A stretch of 64,000 nt of DNA from DATBLE01 sp963808815. Lineage in GTDB: Bacteria; Actinomycetota; Thermoleophilia; Gaiellales; Gaiellaceae. Position 1 is the first letter of the stretch, and the number at the start of each line of letters is the position of its first letter. Shown here piece by piece: positions 26,627 to 34,976 of this stretch. Under the pieces are notes generated by a model. That model did not search any database, was not told the DNA's origin, and worked only from the letters and a program-made list of their open reading frames with translations. The translations under genes and the position numbers were made by a program. The stretch spans positions 62,001-126,000 of the forward strand of contig CAWEGI010000016.1 in assembly GCA_963808815.1 (NCBI GenBank), written 5' to 3'.

Positions 26627-27822
26627 GCACGAGGCTCACACGGGGGCGGCTGCTGGCGGCCGGCGCGGTCGGTGCCGGAGTCGCGCTCGGGGGCGTCGGC
26701 GTCGAACGGCTGGCCGCCGGCGGCGACGGCGACAACGCTGCAGAGCCGATCCCGTTCCACGGCGAGCGCCAGGCCGGGATCGCGACGCCGGCACAGGATC
26801 GCCTGCACTTCGCTGCATTCGACGTCGTCACGACGTCGAAGTCCGAGCTGCGCGGCCTGATGCGCGTGTGGACAGAGGCGGCCTCGCGGATGTCACGGGG
26901 CGAGCCCGTCGGCGAGACGAGGCTGCATCTGGCGCCGCCGATCGACACCGGCGAGGCGGCCGGGTTGCCGCCTGCGCGGCTGACGGTCACGTTCGGCTTC
27001 GGCCCCACGCTGTTCGACCGCTTCGGCCTCGAGCGGTCGCGGCCGGCGGCGCTCGCCGCGCTGCCGGTGTTCGCCGGGGACGAGCTCGACCCGGAGCGCT
27101 GCGGCGGCGACATCGCTGTCCAGGCCTGCGCAGACGACCCGCAGGTCGCCTTCCACGCAGTCCGCAACCTCGCCCGGATCGGCCGCGGCGCGGTGGTGAT
27201 GCGCTGGTCGCAGCTCGGATTCGGCCGCACGTCCTCCACGAGCCGCGCGCAGGAGACGCCGCGCAACCTGATGGGCTTCAAGGACGGAACGAACAACATC
27301 AAGCTCGAGGACGGTCGGGCGCTGGCCGAGCATGTGTGGGTAGCGGCGAACTCCGATCCGCCCTGGCTGCGCGGCGGCACCTACATGGTCACGCGCCGCA
27401 TCCGCATGTTGATCGAGGTCTGGGACCGGGCGAGCCTCGACGATCAGGAGCAGACGATCGGCCGCCGCAAGGAAAGCGGCGCTCCGTTCGGCCGGGAGGA
27501 CGAGTTCGACCCCGTCAACCTCTCGCGAACGCCCGTCGACGCGCACGTCCGCCTGGCGGCGCCGAGTGGGAACGGCGATCGCCGCATCCTCCGCCGCGGC
27601 TACTCGTTCACCGACGGGATGGACGCCGAACTCGGACAGCTCGACGCGGGTCTTTTCTTCATCAGCTACCAGAACGACCCGGTGGGCTTCGTCGAGCTGC
27701 AGCGGCGCCTGGCCGCGTCGGACGCGCTCAACGAGTACATCAAGCACACGGGCAGCGCGCTCTTCGCCTGCCCGCCGGGAGTGCGGCCGGGCGGCTACGT
27801 CGGCGAGACGCTCCTCGGGTAG
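26623..27822 (+). CDS. efeB: EfeB, Dyp-type heme peroxidase/deferrochelatase
   Basis: The third EfeUOB component. DyP peroxidases of this group oxidise ferrous iron or remove iron from heme. The 399-residue protein has an N-terminal Arg-containing hydrophobic signal (TRLTRGRLLAAGAVGAGVAL), possibly a weak Tat signal. The distal GxxDG motif is in LMGFKDGTNNIK near residue 220 with its catalytic Asp, and the proximal heme His is in PVDAHVRLAAP near residue 307. The GTG start overlaps the efeO stop. It ends the metal operon; priA has its own -10 element. Confidence 0.93.
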   Translation: MSTRLTRGRLLAAGAVGAGVALGGVGVERLAAGGDGDNAAEPIPFHGERQAGIATPAQDRLHFAAFDVVTTSKSELRGLMRVWTEAASRMSRGEPVGETRLHLAPPIDTGEAAGLPPARLTVTFGFGPTLFDRFGLERSRPAALAALPVFAGDELDPERCGGDIAVQACADDPQVAFHAVRNLARIGRGAVVMRWSQLGFGRTSSTSRAQETPRNLMGFKDGTNNIKLEDGRALAEHVWVAANSDPPWLRGGTYMVTRRIRMLIEVWDRASLDDQEQTIGRRKESGAPFGREDEFDPVNLSRTPVDAHVRLAAPSGNGDRRILRRGYSFTDGMDAELGQLDAGLFFISYQNDPVGFVELQRRLAASDALNEYIKHTGSALFACPPGVRPGGYVGETLLG

Positions 27823-27838
27823 CAGCCAGGCCCGGGGC

Positions 27839-27844
27839 TAGGCT
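27839..27844 (+). promoter_or_regulatory. -10 element, leaderless priA
   Basis: TAGGCT ends 6 nt before GTG 27851. Confidence 0.5.
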
Positions 27845-27850
27845 CACCCG

Positions 27851-29806
27851 GTGGGCTTCGCCACCGTCTATCCGCTCGTCTCGGCCCGGGCGGTCGCCCG
27901 GCCCTTCACCTACGAGGTGCCGGACGACGTGGGCTGTGGAGCGGTCGTCTCTGTCCCGTTCGGCCGGTCGCGCGTCCGCGGCGTCGTCGTCTCCACCGGG
28001 GAGCCGCCGCCGGCGGGCGTAGAGGCGGCGCCCATCGCCGCCGTCCTCGACGAGCTGCCGCCTGCGCTCGTCGAGCTGGCGCTGTGGCTCGCCCGGTATT
28101 ACGGCTCGACGCCGGCTCGCGCGCTCGAGCTCGTCGCGCCGCGCAGGCGCGCCAGGCGCGGCGAGCCCCGAGAGACGCCTGCGGGACTGGTCGGCGAGCC
28201 CGCGCCCGCCGAGCTGACGCCGGAGCAGTCGGCGGCGGTGGCCTCGATCGTCGCGGCGATGGACGCCGGTGGCGGCCGCTACCTGCTCTACGGCGCGACC
28301 GGCAGCGGTAAGACCGAGGTCTACCTCCAGGCCTGCGCCGCCGCACTCGAGCGTGGCCTCGGCGCGATCGTCCTGGTGCCCGAGATCGCACTCACCCCGC
28401 AGGCGGTGGGCCGCTTCCGGGCCCGCTTCGGCATGCGAATCGCACTGCTCCACTCGGGGCTGACGGAGGCCGCGCGCCGCGACGAGCGCGAGCGGATCGC
28501 ATCCGGGGAAGCCCGCGTCGTCGTCGGTGCGCGTTCCGCGGTCTTCGCACCGGTGCGTGGCCTCGGGCTCGTCTGCGTCGACGAGGAGCACGACGCGTCG
28601 TACAAGCAGGAGTCCGATCCCCGCTACGACGCCCGCACGGTCGCGGCCAAGCGGGCGTCTCTCGAGGGGGCCGTCGCCGTCTTCGGAAGCGCGACGCCGA
28701 GACCCGAGAGCTGGGCCGCGCTCGAGCGGCTCGAGCTGGGCGGCCGGCTGGGCGGGAAGCTGCCGCCGGTGCGGGTCGTCGATCTGCGGCGCGAGCGCGG
28801 TTACCCGCTGTCCGCTCCCCTGCTCGCCGAACTCGGCGACATCGCCGAGAAGGGCGGCAAGGCGATCCTGCTGTTGAATCGACGCGGACTGATCCCGGCG
28901 ATCCACTGCCGCACGTGCGGCGTCACCCGCCGCTGTCCGAACTGCGACGTCGCCCTGGTCCTCCACGGCTCAGGAGAACTGCGCTGTCATCACTGCGGCC
29001 ACGGCGAACCGGCACCCGAGCTCTGCCCCGAGTGTGGATCGGCCGAGCTCGCCCGGCTCGGGGCCGGCACGCAGCGGCTCGAGCGCGAACTGGCGGCGCG
29101 CCTGCCCGAGCTGGAGCTCGTTCGGCTGGATGCGGACTCCCGCGACCCGTCAGCGGCGCTCGAGCGGTTCGCCGCGACGGACCGGGCGGTGCTGCTCGGC
29201 ACGCAGATGGTCGCGAAGGGCCACCACTTCAAAGGGGTCTCGCTGGCGGCGGTCGTCGACGCGGACACGGGCCTCGCGCTTCCGGACTTCCGGGCCGAGG
29301 AGCGTACGTTCCAGCTGCTCACCCAGCTCGCGGGCCGCAGCGGCCGCGACGCCCCCGGCCGCGTCCTGATCCAGACGTTCCAGCCCGACGCGCGGCCGGT
29401 CGAGCTCGCCGCCAGGCACGACGTCGGGCGCTTCCTGGCCGGCGAGCTGGAACGCCGCGAGGCACTGGGCTATCCGCCCTTCCGTCACCTGATTCGCATC
29501 GTCGTCTCCGGGCCGGAGGCCGACGCGCCGATGCAGGCGTTGCAGGAGCTGAAGGCGGCGCTGACTTTTCCCGGGGCACCGGGCGAAGCCCGCCGCCCCG
29601 GGCGACAGGCAGTGGGCGACGCCGATCTGCTCGGGCCGGCGCCGCTCCTGCGGCTGCGAGGACGCCATCGCGCGCAGCTCGTCGCCAAGACCGACCGGCC
29701 GGGAGCCCTCGCGGCCCGTGCTGCCCAGGCGCTTGCTGCGGCCGCTCCGGCGATGCGGAAGGCGGGCCTTGCCGCCGTGGTCGACGTCGATCCGCAGAGC
29801 CTCTGA
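27851..29806 (+). CDS. priA: Primosomal protein N' (replication restart helicase PriA)
   Basis: A superfamily 2 helicase that reloads the replisome at stalled forks. At 651 residues it is somewhat short. It has the N-terminal DNA-binding domain (PFTYEVPDDV), Walker A LLYGATGSGKTEVYLQ near residue 145, DEEH Walker B, and SATPRPESW. The zinc cysteines are in CRTCG, CPNC, CHHCG and CPECG, and the C-terminal block is GRSGRDAPGRVLIQTFQPD. Between AALTF and LLGPAPLLRLRGRHR is a Pro/Arg/Gly-rich stretch encoded by a two-tiered hairpin (29570-29602) that is probably an insertion. Confidence 0.93.
   Translation: MGFATVYPLVSARAVARPFTYEVPDDVGCGAVVSVPFGRSRVRGVVVSTGEPPPAGVEAAPIAAVLDELPPALVELALWLARYYGSTPARALELVAPRRRARRGEPRETPAGLVGEPAPAELTPEQSAAVASIVAAMDAGGGRYLLYGATGSGKTEVYLQACAAALERGLGAIVLVPEIALTPQAVGRFRARFGMRIALLHSGLTEAARRDERERIASGEARVVVGARSAVFAPVRGLGLVCVDEEHDASYKQESDPRYDARTVAAKRASLEGAVAVFGSATPRPESWAALERLELGGRLGGKLPPVRVVDLRRERGYPLSAPLLAELGDIAEKGGKAILLLNRRGLIPAIHCRTCGVTRRCPNCDVALVLHGSGELRCHHCGHGEPAPELCPECGSAELARLGAGTQRLERELAARLPELELVRLDADSRDPSAALERFAATDRAVLLGTQMVAKGHHFKGVSLAAVVDADTGLALPDFRAEERTFQLLTQLAGRSGRDAPGRVLIQTFQPDARPVELAARHDVGRFLAGELERREALGYPPFRHLIRIVVSGPEADAPMQALQELKAALTFPGAPGEARRPGRQAVGDADLLGPAPLLRLRGRHRAQLVAKTDRPGALAARAAQALAAAAPAMRKAGLAAVVDVDPQSL
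29570..29602. repeat. Two-tiered hairpin inside priA, GAA loop
   Basis: Outer stem CCCGGGGC / GCCCCGGG, inner stem CGGGC-GAA-GCCCG. It encodes an in-frame Pro/Gly/Arg stretch near the end of PriA. The layout matches elements at 39375 and 59738. Confidence 0.5.
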
Positions 29807-29807
29807 A

Positions 29808-29813
29808 TACACT
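29808..29813 (+). promoter_or_regulatory. -10 element, leaderless def
   Basis: TACACT ends 9 nt before GTG 29823. Confidence 0.45.
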
Positions 29814-29822
29814 GATCTCGGT

Positions 29823-30389
29823 GTGAGCGAGGAGCACGGCCAGGTCATCGACGAGGAGCTGAGCGCCGAGAACGAGGCGAGGCGGCGGCTTGCCCTGGCC
29901 CAGATCCGGCAATGGCCCGACCCGGTGCTGAAGCTGAGAGCCGAGGAGGTGGAGGACTTCGACGACGACCTTCGCCGCCTCGTCGCGCGCATGCAGGCGC
30001 TGATGGCGGACGCGCATGGGGTCGGCCTCGCCGGCAACCAGGCGGGCGTGCTTCGCCGCCTGTTCGTGTTCCGGATCGAGGGCGAGGACGAGGCGCGGGC
30101 CGCCGTGAACCCGGCGATCGTCGATGCGAGTGAGGAGCTGGAGACGGCCGACGAGGGCTGCCTCTCGCTCCAGGGTGTGCTCGTACCGGTCGAGCGGCCC
30201 AGGGCGGTGACGCTCGAGGCGCACGACGCCGAGGGCACGCCCTTCCGTCTCGAGCTGGAAGGGCTGACCGCCCGGGTCGTCCAGCACGAGCTCGACCACC
30301 TCGACGGCGTCCTGATCCTGGAGCGCACGACACCCGAGGCCCGGCGCGAGGCGATGGCTGCACTGCGGCCTCAGCCGATCCTGGGGTAG
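29823..30389 (+). CDS. def: Peptide deformylase
   Basis: It removes the formyl group from nascent proteins using a metal ion. The 188-residue product has all three family motifs: GVGLAGNQAG (motif 1), DEGCLSLQG (motif 2, metal Cys) and VQHELDHLDGVLI (motif 3, HExDH metal ligands). About 30 residues precede the usual N terminus (acidic, VIDEELSAENEARRRLALAQ). GTG 29823 fits a leaderless start. fmt, which adds the formyl group to initiator tRNA, follows two bases later. Confidence 0.93.
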   Translation: MSEEHGQVIDEELSAENEARRRLALAQIRQWPDPVLKLRAEEVEDFDDDLRRLVARMQALMADAHGVGLAGNQAGVLRRLFVFRIEGEDEARAAVNPAIVDASEELETADEGCLSLQGVLVPVERPRAVTLEAHDAEGTPFRLELEGLTARVVQHELDHLDGVLILERTTPEARREAMAALRPQPILG

Positions 30390-30391
30390 GG

Positions 30392-31168
30392 ATGAGGATC
30401 GGCTTCGCGGCCAGCGCGCCGTTCGGGGCCGACGTGCTCGAGCGTCTGGCCGCTCGCCACGAGATCGCCTTCTGCCTGACGCAGCCCGATTCCCCCGCAG
30501 GCAGAGGACGAGGCCTCCGACCCGCGCCGGCCAAGCTGACGGCCCTGAAGCTGGGGATTCCCGTCGTCGAGAGTCTCGACGTGACTCTCGACGAACCCTT
30601 GATCGTGCTGGTCGCCTACGGCCGCCTGATCCCGAACGACCTGCTGGAGCGGCATCTCTGGCTCAACGTGCACCCGTCGCTGCTGCCGCGCTGGCGCGGG
30701 GCAGCCCCGGTCGAGCGGGCGATCATGGCCGGCGACACGGAGACCGGCGTGACGGTGATCAAGCTCGTCGAGGAGCTCGACGCGGGGCCGGTCGCGGCGC
30801 AGGAGCGGTTTGCGATCCATCCCGAGGACGACGCGGGAGCCGTCTACGACCGGGCGGTCCCGCTGGCGGTGGAGCTGCTCGAGCGGACGCTTCCGGATCC
30901 GGCGTTCAGTCCGCAGCCCGACGAGGGAGTCACCTACGCCGCGAAGATCGGACCGGAGGACCGGAACCTCGACCTCTCGAAGCCGGAGGATGCGGTGAAC
31001 CGCGTGCGCGCCCTCTCGCCGCACATCGGCGCCCGCGCCGAGCTCGAAGGGCGGCCGGTGGTGGTGTGGCGGGCCCGCGTCGAGGGTGGCCGATTCGTCC
31101 CGGTCGAGGTGCAACCGCCCGGGGGCCGGCGCATGGACTACGACGCATGGCTGCGCGGGCTGCGGTAG
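30392..31168 (+). CDS. fmt: Methionyl-tRNA formyltransferase, short form
   Basis: It formylates Met-tRNA initiator with 10-formyl-tetrahydrofolate. Recognisable blocks are TQPDSPAGRGRGLRPAPAKL and NVHPSLLPRWRGAAPVERAI (catalytic Asn-His region), then GDTETGVTVIKLVEELDAGP. At 258 residues it is about 50 shorter than usual (near 310). The loss is in the C-terminal tRNA-binding domain, which keeps TYAAKIGPEDRNLDLSKPED and the last strand. rsmB overlaps its end by 22 bases. Confidence 0.92.
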   Translation: MRIGFAASAPFGADVLERLAARHEIAFCLTQPDSPAGRGRGLRPAPAKLTALKLGIPVVESLDVTLDEPLIVLVAYGRLIPNDLLERHLWLNVHPSLLPRWRGAAPVERAIMAGDTETGVTVIKLVEELDAGPVAAQERFAIHPEDDAGAVYDRAVPLAVELLERTLPDPAFSPQPDEGVTYAAKIGPEDRNLDLSKPEDAVNRVRALSPHIGARAELEGRPVVVWRARVEGGRFVPVEVQPPGGRRMDYDAWLRGLR

Positions 31169-32367
31169 CCCCTGCCCGGCGCGCGGCCTACGAGGTCGTT
31201 CTCCGGGTCTTCGAGGACGACGCCTACGCCGACCGCGCCTTCACCACCGCGGCCGGCGGGCTCGACGCGCGTGACCGGGCGCTTGCCCAGCAGATCGCGT
31301 ATGGGACGGTGCAGCGCGTCCGGACACTCGACCACGCGATCGAGGCGCTCGGCCGCCGTCCGGTGCGCAAGCTCGACCCTCCGGTCAGGGCTGCGCTTCG
31401 CCTCGGCGCCTACCAGCTCGGCTACCTCGACGGCGTCCCGGCGCACGCGGCGGTCAACGAGTCGGTCGAGCTGGTGCGCGCGGCCCGTCTGGAGCGGGCA
31501 GTGCCGTTCACGAACGCGGTCCTGCGGCGGCTGACAGACGGGCTCCCGGCGCTGCTCGCCTCGCTGCCCGAGGGGCCGCTGAAGCACTCCTACCCCGACT
31601 GGATCTACGAGACGTGGCGCCGCGACTGGGGCGAGGACGAGACGCTCGCGCTGATGCGGGCGCAGAACGAGGGGCCGGAGACCGTCGTTCGGCTCGTGCG
31701 CGGCGAGATCGAGGGCGAGCCGACGGACGTGCCGGGTGCGTGGCGTGTGGCTCGCGTCGACGAGGAGGCGCTCGCGGAGGGGCGGATCTGGCCGCAGAGC
31801 CGCGGCTCACAGCTCGCCGGGCTCGCCGTCGGCTCCCGCCCCGGCGAGCGCGTGCTCGACCTGTGCGCCGCCCCGGGCGGGAAGGCGACAATGCTTGCCG
31901 GCGAGGTGGTCGCCGTGGAGCTGCACGAGGGCCGCGCCCGCGAGCTGGAGGAGAACGTCCACCGGCTCGGCGCGACGAACGTCCGGGTCGTCAACGCCGA
32001 CGGCCTTGCGCTGCCGGCCGAGCTCGACGGCTTCGACCGCGCTCTGGTCGATGCGCCGTGCTCCGGCCTGGGCGTGCTGGCCGCGCGGCCGGACCTGCGC
32101 TGGCGTGCACGGGCCCTGCCGGAGCTCCAGCTCGCCTTGCTGCAGGCAGCGGCAGCACGCGTGAAGCCCGGCGGCACGGTCACCTTCTCGGTCTGCACAC
32201 TGAACATCGACGAGAACGAGGCGGTCGTCCAGGCGTCCGGCCTCGCCGTCGAGGACCTGGGCGTGGAGTGGCCCGCCTTCCGCCACCCGAAGCGACCGGA
32301 GTTCCTGCTCACGACACCCCATCGCCACGGGACCTCCGGGTTCTTCGTCGCACGGCTTCGGGTCTGA
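31147..32367 (+). CDS. rsmB: 16S rRNA m5C967 methyltransferase RsmB (Sun)
   Basis: A SAM-dependent RNA cytosine-5 methyltransferase. The 406-residue product has an N-terminal NusB-like RNA-binding domain (PARRAAYEVVLRVF, ALAQQIAYGTVQRVRTLDHA). The Rossmann methyltransferase domain follows, with VLDLCAAPGGKATMLAGEVV and DAPCSGLGVLAARPDLRW (catalytic Cys), then PGGTVTFSVCTLNIDENEAV. The frame is open upstream; ATG 31147 is chosen because the NusB fold starts there. Confidence 0.93.
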   Translation: MAARAAVAPARRAAYEVVLRVFEDDAYADRAFTTAAGGLDARDRALAQQIAYGTVQRVRTLDHAIEALGRRPVRKLDPPVRAALRLGAYQLGYLDGVPAHAAVNESVELVRAARLERAVPFTNAVLRRLTDGLPALLASLPEGPLKHSYPDWIYETWRRDWGEDETLALMRAQNEGPETVVRLVRGEIEGEPTDVPGAWRVARVDEEALAEGRIWPQSRGSQLAGLAVGSRPGERVLDLCAAPGGKATMLAGEVVAVELHEGRARELEENVHRLGATNVRVVNADGLALPAELDGFDRALVDAPCSGLGVLAARPDLRWRARALPELQLALLQAAAARVKPGGTVTFSVCTLNIDENEAVVQASGLAVEDLGVEWPAFRHPKRPEFLLTTPHRHGTSGFFVARLRV

Positions 32368-32401
32368 GCCCTGTTGAGGAATCGACACGCAATTGTCACA
32401 C

Positions 32402-32420
32402 CCCAGTCTCAGAGACTGGG
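32402..32420. terminator. Hairpin between rsmB and rpe
   Basis: A perfect 8-bp stem (CCCAGTCT / AGACTGGG) with a CAG loop, starting 34 bases after the rsmB stop. It is AT-richer than its surroundings and has no T-run. It lies just upstream of the rpe -10 element, so it could also be an operator. Confidence 0.4.
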
Positions 32421-32447
32421 TGGCAAACGTCACGAGCGCCGCAGCCG

Positions 32448-32453
32448 TAAGAT
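32448..32453 (+). promoter_or_regulatory. -10 element, leaderless rpe
   Basis: TAAGAT ends 7 nt before GTG 32461. Confidence 0.45.
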
Positions 32454-32460
32454 CGGCAGT

Positions 32461-33138
32461 GTGGCCTGGGACGACTGGATCCGTACAGTCGAGGTGGAGC
32501 CGTCGCTGTACGCAGCCGACTTCTCGCAACTCGGCCACGACCTCGACGTGCTCCTGCGGGCGGGCGCTCGCGTCGTCCACTTCGACGTCGGCGACGCGCA
32601 CTTCGTCGAGCCGGTCACGATGGGCCCGATCGTGCTCCAGTCGATCGCTCCACTCGTCCACGAGGCCGGCGGCGTCGTCGACTGTCACCTGATGGTCGAC
32701 GACCCCGCGCACCACTTCGCCGCCTTCGAGGCAGCGGGCGCCGACAGCGTCACCTTCCACGTCGAGGCCGCCGACGATCCGGCCGCGGTCGCGGCCAAGG
32801 CACGTGACCACGGCTTTCAGGTGGGTCTTGCGTTCAACCCCGAGACGCCGGTCGACCGGGTCGCTCCGCTCGCGGACGCCTTCGACCTCGTCCTCTGCAT
32901 GAGCATCCATCCCGGCTATTCGGGCCAGGAGTTCATGCCAGAGGCCGTCGGCCGGATCGAGCAGTTGCGCTCGCTCGTCCCGGCGCACGTCCACGTCCAG
33001 GTCGACGGCGGGATCTCCCACGAGAACATCCGCAGCGTCTACGACGCAGGGGCCGACCTGATCGTCGCCGGTTCGGCGATCTTCGGCAGGGAGGACCTGC
33101 CGCGTGCGTACCGGCGCCTGGTCCAGGCCCTCGCATGA
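32461..33138 (+). CDS. rpe: Ribulose-phosphate 3-epimerase
   Basis: It interconverts ribulose 5-phosphate and xylulose 5-phosphate. The 225-residue TIM barrel has VEPSLYAADFSQLGHDLDVL, HFDVGDAHFVEPVTMGP, DCHLMVDDP and CMSIHPGYSGQEFMPEAVGR. The phosphate-binding end is QVDGGISHENIRSVYDAGAD with VAGSAIFG. Metal-binding His and Asp residues are in place. GTG 32461 starts right after the family-typical N terminus and has a leaderless -10; the longer upstream frame is rejected. It overlaps ribD by 4 bases. Confidence 0.93.
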   Translation: MAWDDWIRTVEVEPSLYAADFSQLGHDLDVLLRAGARVVHFDVGDAHFVEPVTMGPIVLQSIAPLVHEAGGVVDCHLMVDDPAHHFAAFEAAGADSVTFHVEAADDPAAVAAKARDHGFQVGLAFNPETPVDRVAPLADAFDLVLCMSIHPGYSGQEFMPEAVGRIEQLRSLVPAHVHVQVDGGISHENIRSVYDAGADLIVAGSAIFGREDLPRAYRRLVQALA

Positions 33139-34155
33139 GAGACGAAGCCGAGGAACGAGGCGACAGCGGAGCTGTCGACCTCGGTACGAGGCGATGTCGT
33201 GACGCCGAAGGCGTCACTCATCTCGAGCGGGCGATCGAGCTCGCCGAGCGCGGGCGCGGCACGACTCGGCCGAATCCGGTCGTCGGCGCGGTCGTGGTCG
33301 CCGGCGGCGACGTCGTCGGCGAGGGCTGGCACGAGCGCAAGGGCGGCCCGCACGCCGAGGTGGTCGCGCTCGAGGCGGCCGGCGAGCGCGCCCGCGGCGC
33401 GACGCTCTACGTGACGATGGAGCCCTGCGCCCACCACGGCACGACGCCGCCGTGCACGGAGGCCGTGCTGCGTGCGGGCGTGGCGAAAGTGGTCACCGGC
33501 TCGCTCGACCCGAACCCTGAGGCTCGCGGCGGTCTCGACCTGCTCTCCTCAGCCGGTGTCGAGGTCGAGCACGTCGACTCCTTCGAGGCGCGGGCGCAGA
33601 ACGCCGCCTGGCGTGCCTGGATCGTGATGGGGCGGCCGTTCGTGACGCTCAAGCTCGCCGTCACCCTCGACGGACGCGTGACCGTGCCCGGCGCCCGCTG
33701 GGTGACAGGCGAGGACAGCCGTCGTCGGGTGCACGAGCTCCGCGCCGCCTCCGATGCGGTGGCCGTGGGCATGGGCACCGTTCGTGCTGACGATCCGCGG
33801 CTCGACGCGCGCGACGTCGACGCAACGCGTCAGCCGCGCCGGATCGCCTTCGGCGGCGGCCCACTGCCCGAAGACTCCGAGCTGGAGCTGCTCTCCGGGC
33901 CGCTGGAGGACGAGCTGCGCCGCCTCGGCGGCGAAGGCGTGCAGTCGCTGCTGATCGAGGGCGGGCCGAAGCTGGCCACTGCCTTCCTCGAGCACGACCT
34001 GGTCGACCGGCTGCTGGTCTTCGTCGCCCCGACGATCGCCGGCGAGGGGCAGGTCATGCTCGGAGCGCTCCCCGGCCCGGTCGAGCTGCGTCACCTCCGG
34101 GCCGAGCCGCGTCGGCGCCGATGTCCTCCTCGATGCCTACGTCCATGAGCCCTGA
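33135..34155 (+). CDS. ribD: Bifunctional riboflavin deaminase/reductase RibD (frameshifted end)
   Basis: It carries out the second and third steps of riboflavin synthesis. The deaminase domain (about residues 30-150) has TTRPNPVVGAVVVAGG, GPHAEVVALEAAG and EPCAHHGTTPPCTEAVLRAG, giving zinc ligands His, Cys and Cys. The reductase domain has FVTLKLAVTLDGRVTVPGA and SLLIEGGPKLATAFLEHDLV. One extra base around 34107-34112 alters the last residues; corrected, it ends VGADVLLDAYVHEP with a stop at 34153-34155. The first 28 codons are not family-like and coincide with two hairpins. No FMN riboswitch is visible. Confidence 0.87.
33156..33217. repeat. Two hairpins at the 5' end of ribD
   Basis: Hairpin one is CGAGG-c-GACAGC-GGA-GCTGTC-ga-CCTCG (33156-33183). 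Hairpin two is GTGACGCC-GAA-GGCGTCAC (33199-33217). Both lie in the non-conserved first codons of ribD. They may be an inserted palindromic element or an RNA control structure. Confidence 0.5.
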
Positions 34156-34375
34156 GGACCGGCTCGTCGGCCTTCTGTCGCGCTGGCTCGCCCGGCACAT
34201 CGGGAACGCCGAGCTGCACTCCGAGATCGAGACAGCCGGCCGGGAGGGGCTCTCGCCGGAGCAGGCGGAAGCATTGGACGAGCTGCTTGCAGAGCTCGAA
34301 CGCACAGGCCCCAACGGTCGCGGCGATCTCGAGATGGTCGTGCGCGAGACGCTCGAGGCGCTGGCCCTCGGCTAG
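34145..34375 (+). CDS. Small helical protein within the riboflavin cluster
   Basis: A 76-residue acidic product, MSPEDRLVGLLSRWLARHIG onward, with an amphipathic helical second half (LSPEQAEALDELLAELERTG). There is no signal, membrane segment or metal motif. It starts inside the corrected ribD end and stops just before the -10 of ribE, so it is translated with ribD. Function is unknown. Confidence 0.55.
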   Translation: MSPEDRLVGLLSRWLARHIGNAELHSEIETAGREGLSPEQAEALDELLAELERTGPNGRGDLEMVVRETLEALALG

Positions 34376-34378
34376 CGT
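34373..34378 (+). promoter_or_regulatory. -10 element, leaderless ribE
   Basis: TAGCGT ends 7 nt before ATG 34386. Confidence 0.42.
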
Positions 34379-34385
34379 TGGGGTC

Positions 34386-34976
34386 ATGTTCACCGGGCTC
34401 GTGCGCGAGGTCGGAACGGTCGTTTCGTTCGAGGACGGGCGGCTCCGAGTGGAGTCCTCGATCGCGGCGGCGGTCGGCGATTCGGTCGCGATCGACGGCG
34501 TCTGCCTCACCGTCACCGACGGCGACCGCAAGACGCTGGCGTTCGACGCCGTCCCGGAGACCCTCGCCCGCACGACGCTCGGTCGGCTCGGCCCGGGGAT
34601 GCCGGTCAACCTCGAGCCGGCGCTTCGCGCCGGGGAGGCGCTCGGCGGCCACTACGTCCAGGGTCACGTCGACGGGGTCGGCCGTATCCGCTCCGTCGAG
34701 GCCGAGGGGAACGGGCAACGCGTGTGGATCGATGCGCCCGAGGCGCTTCGGCGCTACTGCGTGGAGAAGGGCTCGATCGCCGTCGACGGCGTGTCGCTCA
34801 CGGTCGCCGATCTCGACGACGCAGGGTTCGCCGTCGCACTCGTGCCCCATACGCTCGAGGTGACCACACTCGGCGAAGCCGCCCCCGGCGACGAGGTCAA
34901 CCTCGAGACGGATGTCCTCGCCAAGTACGTGGAGAGGCTCGCGGGGCTACGATCTGACGATGGCGACGGCAGCTGA
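34386..34976 (+). CDS. ribE: Riboflavin synthase alpha chain
   Basis: It dismutates two lumazine molecules into riboflavin. The 196-residue protein shows the family's internal duplication: FTGLVREVGTVVSFEDGRLR with AIDGVCLTVTD in the first half, and YVQGHVDGVGRIRS with AVDGVSLTVAD in the second. It begins at the conserved MFTGLV, so the start is secure. The end overlaps ribBA by 17 bases. Confidence 0.95.
   Translation: MFTGLVREVGTVVSFEDGRLRVESSIAAAVGDSVAIDGVCLTVTDGDRKTLAFDAVPETLARTTLGRLGPGMPVNLEPALRAGEALGGHYVQGHVDGVGRIRSVEAEGNGQRVWIDAPEALRRYCVEKGSIAVDGVSLTVADLDDAGFAVALVPHTLEVTTLGEAAPGDEVNLETDVLAKYVERLAGLRSDDGDGS
34948..34953 (+). promoter_or_regulatory. -10 element, leaderless ribBA
   Basis: TACGAT ends 6 nt before ATG 34960, within the end of ribE. 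Confidence 0.42.

Noticed and set aside
33100..33230. FMN riboswitch before the riboflavin genes
   Set aside because: The conserved RFN sequence blocks are missing; the hairpins here have a different layout.
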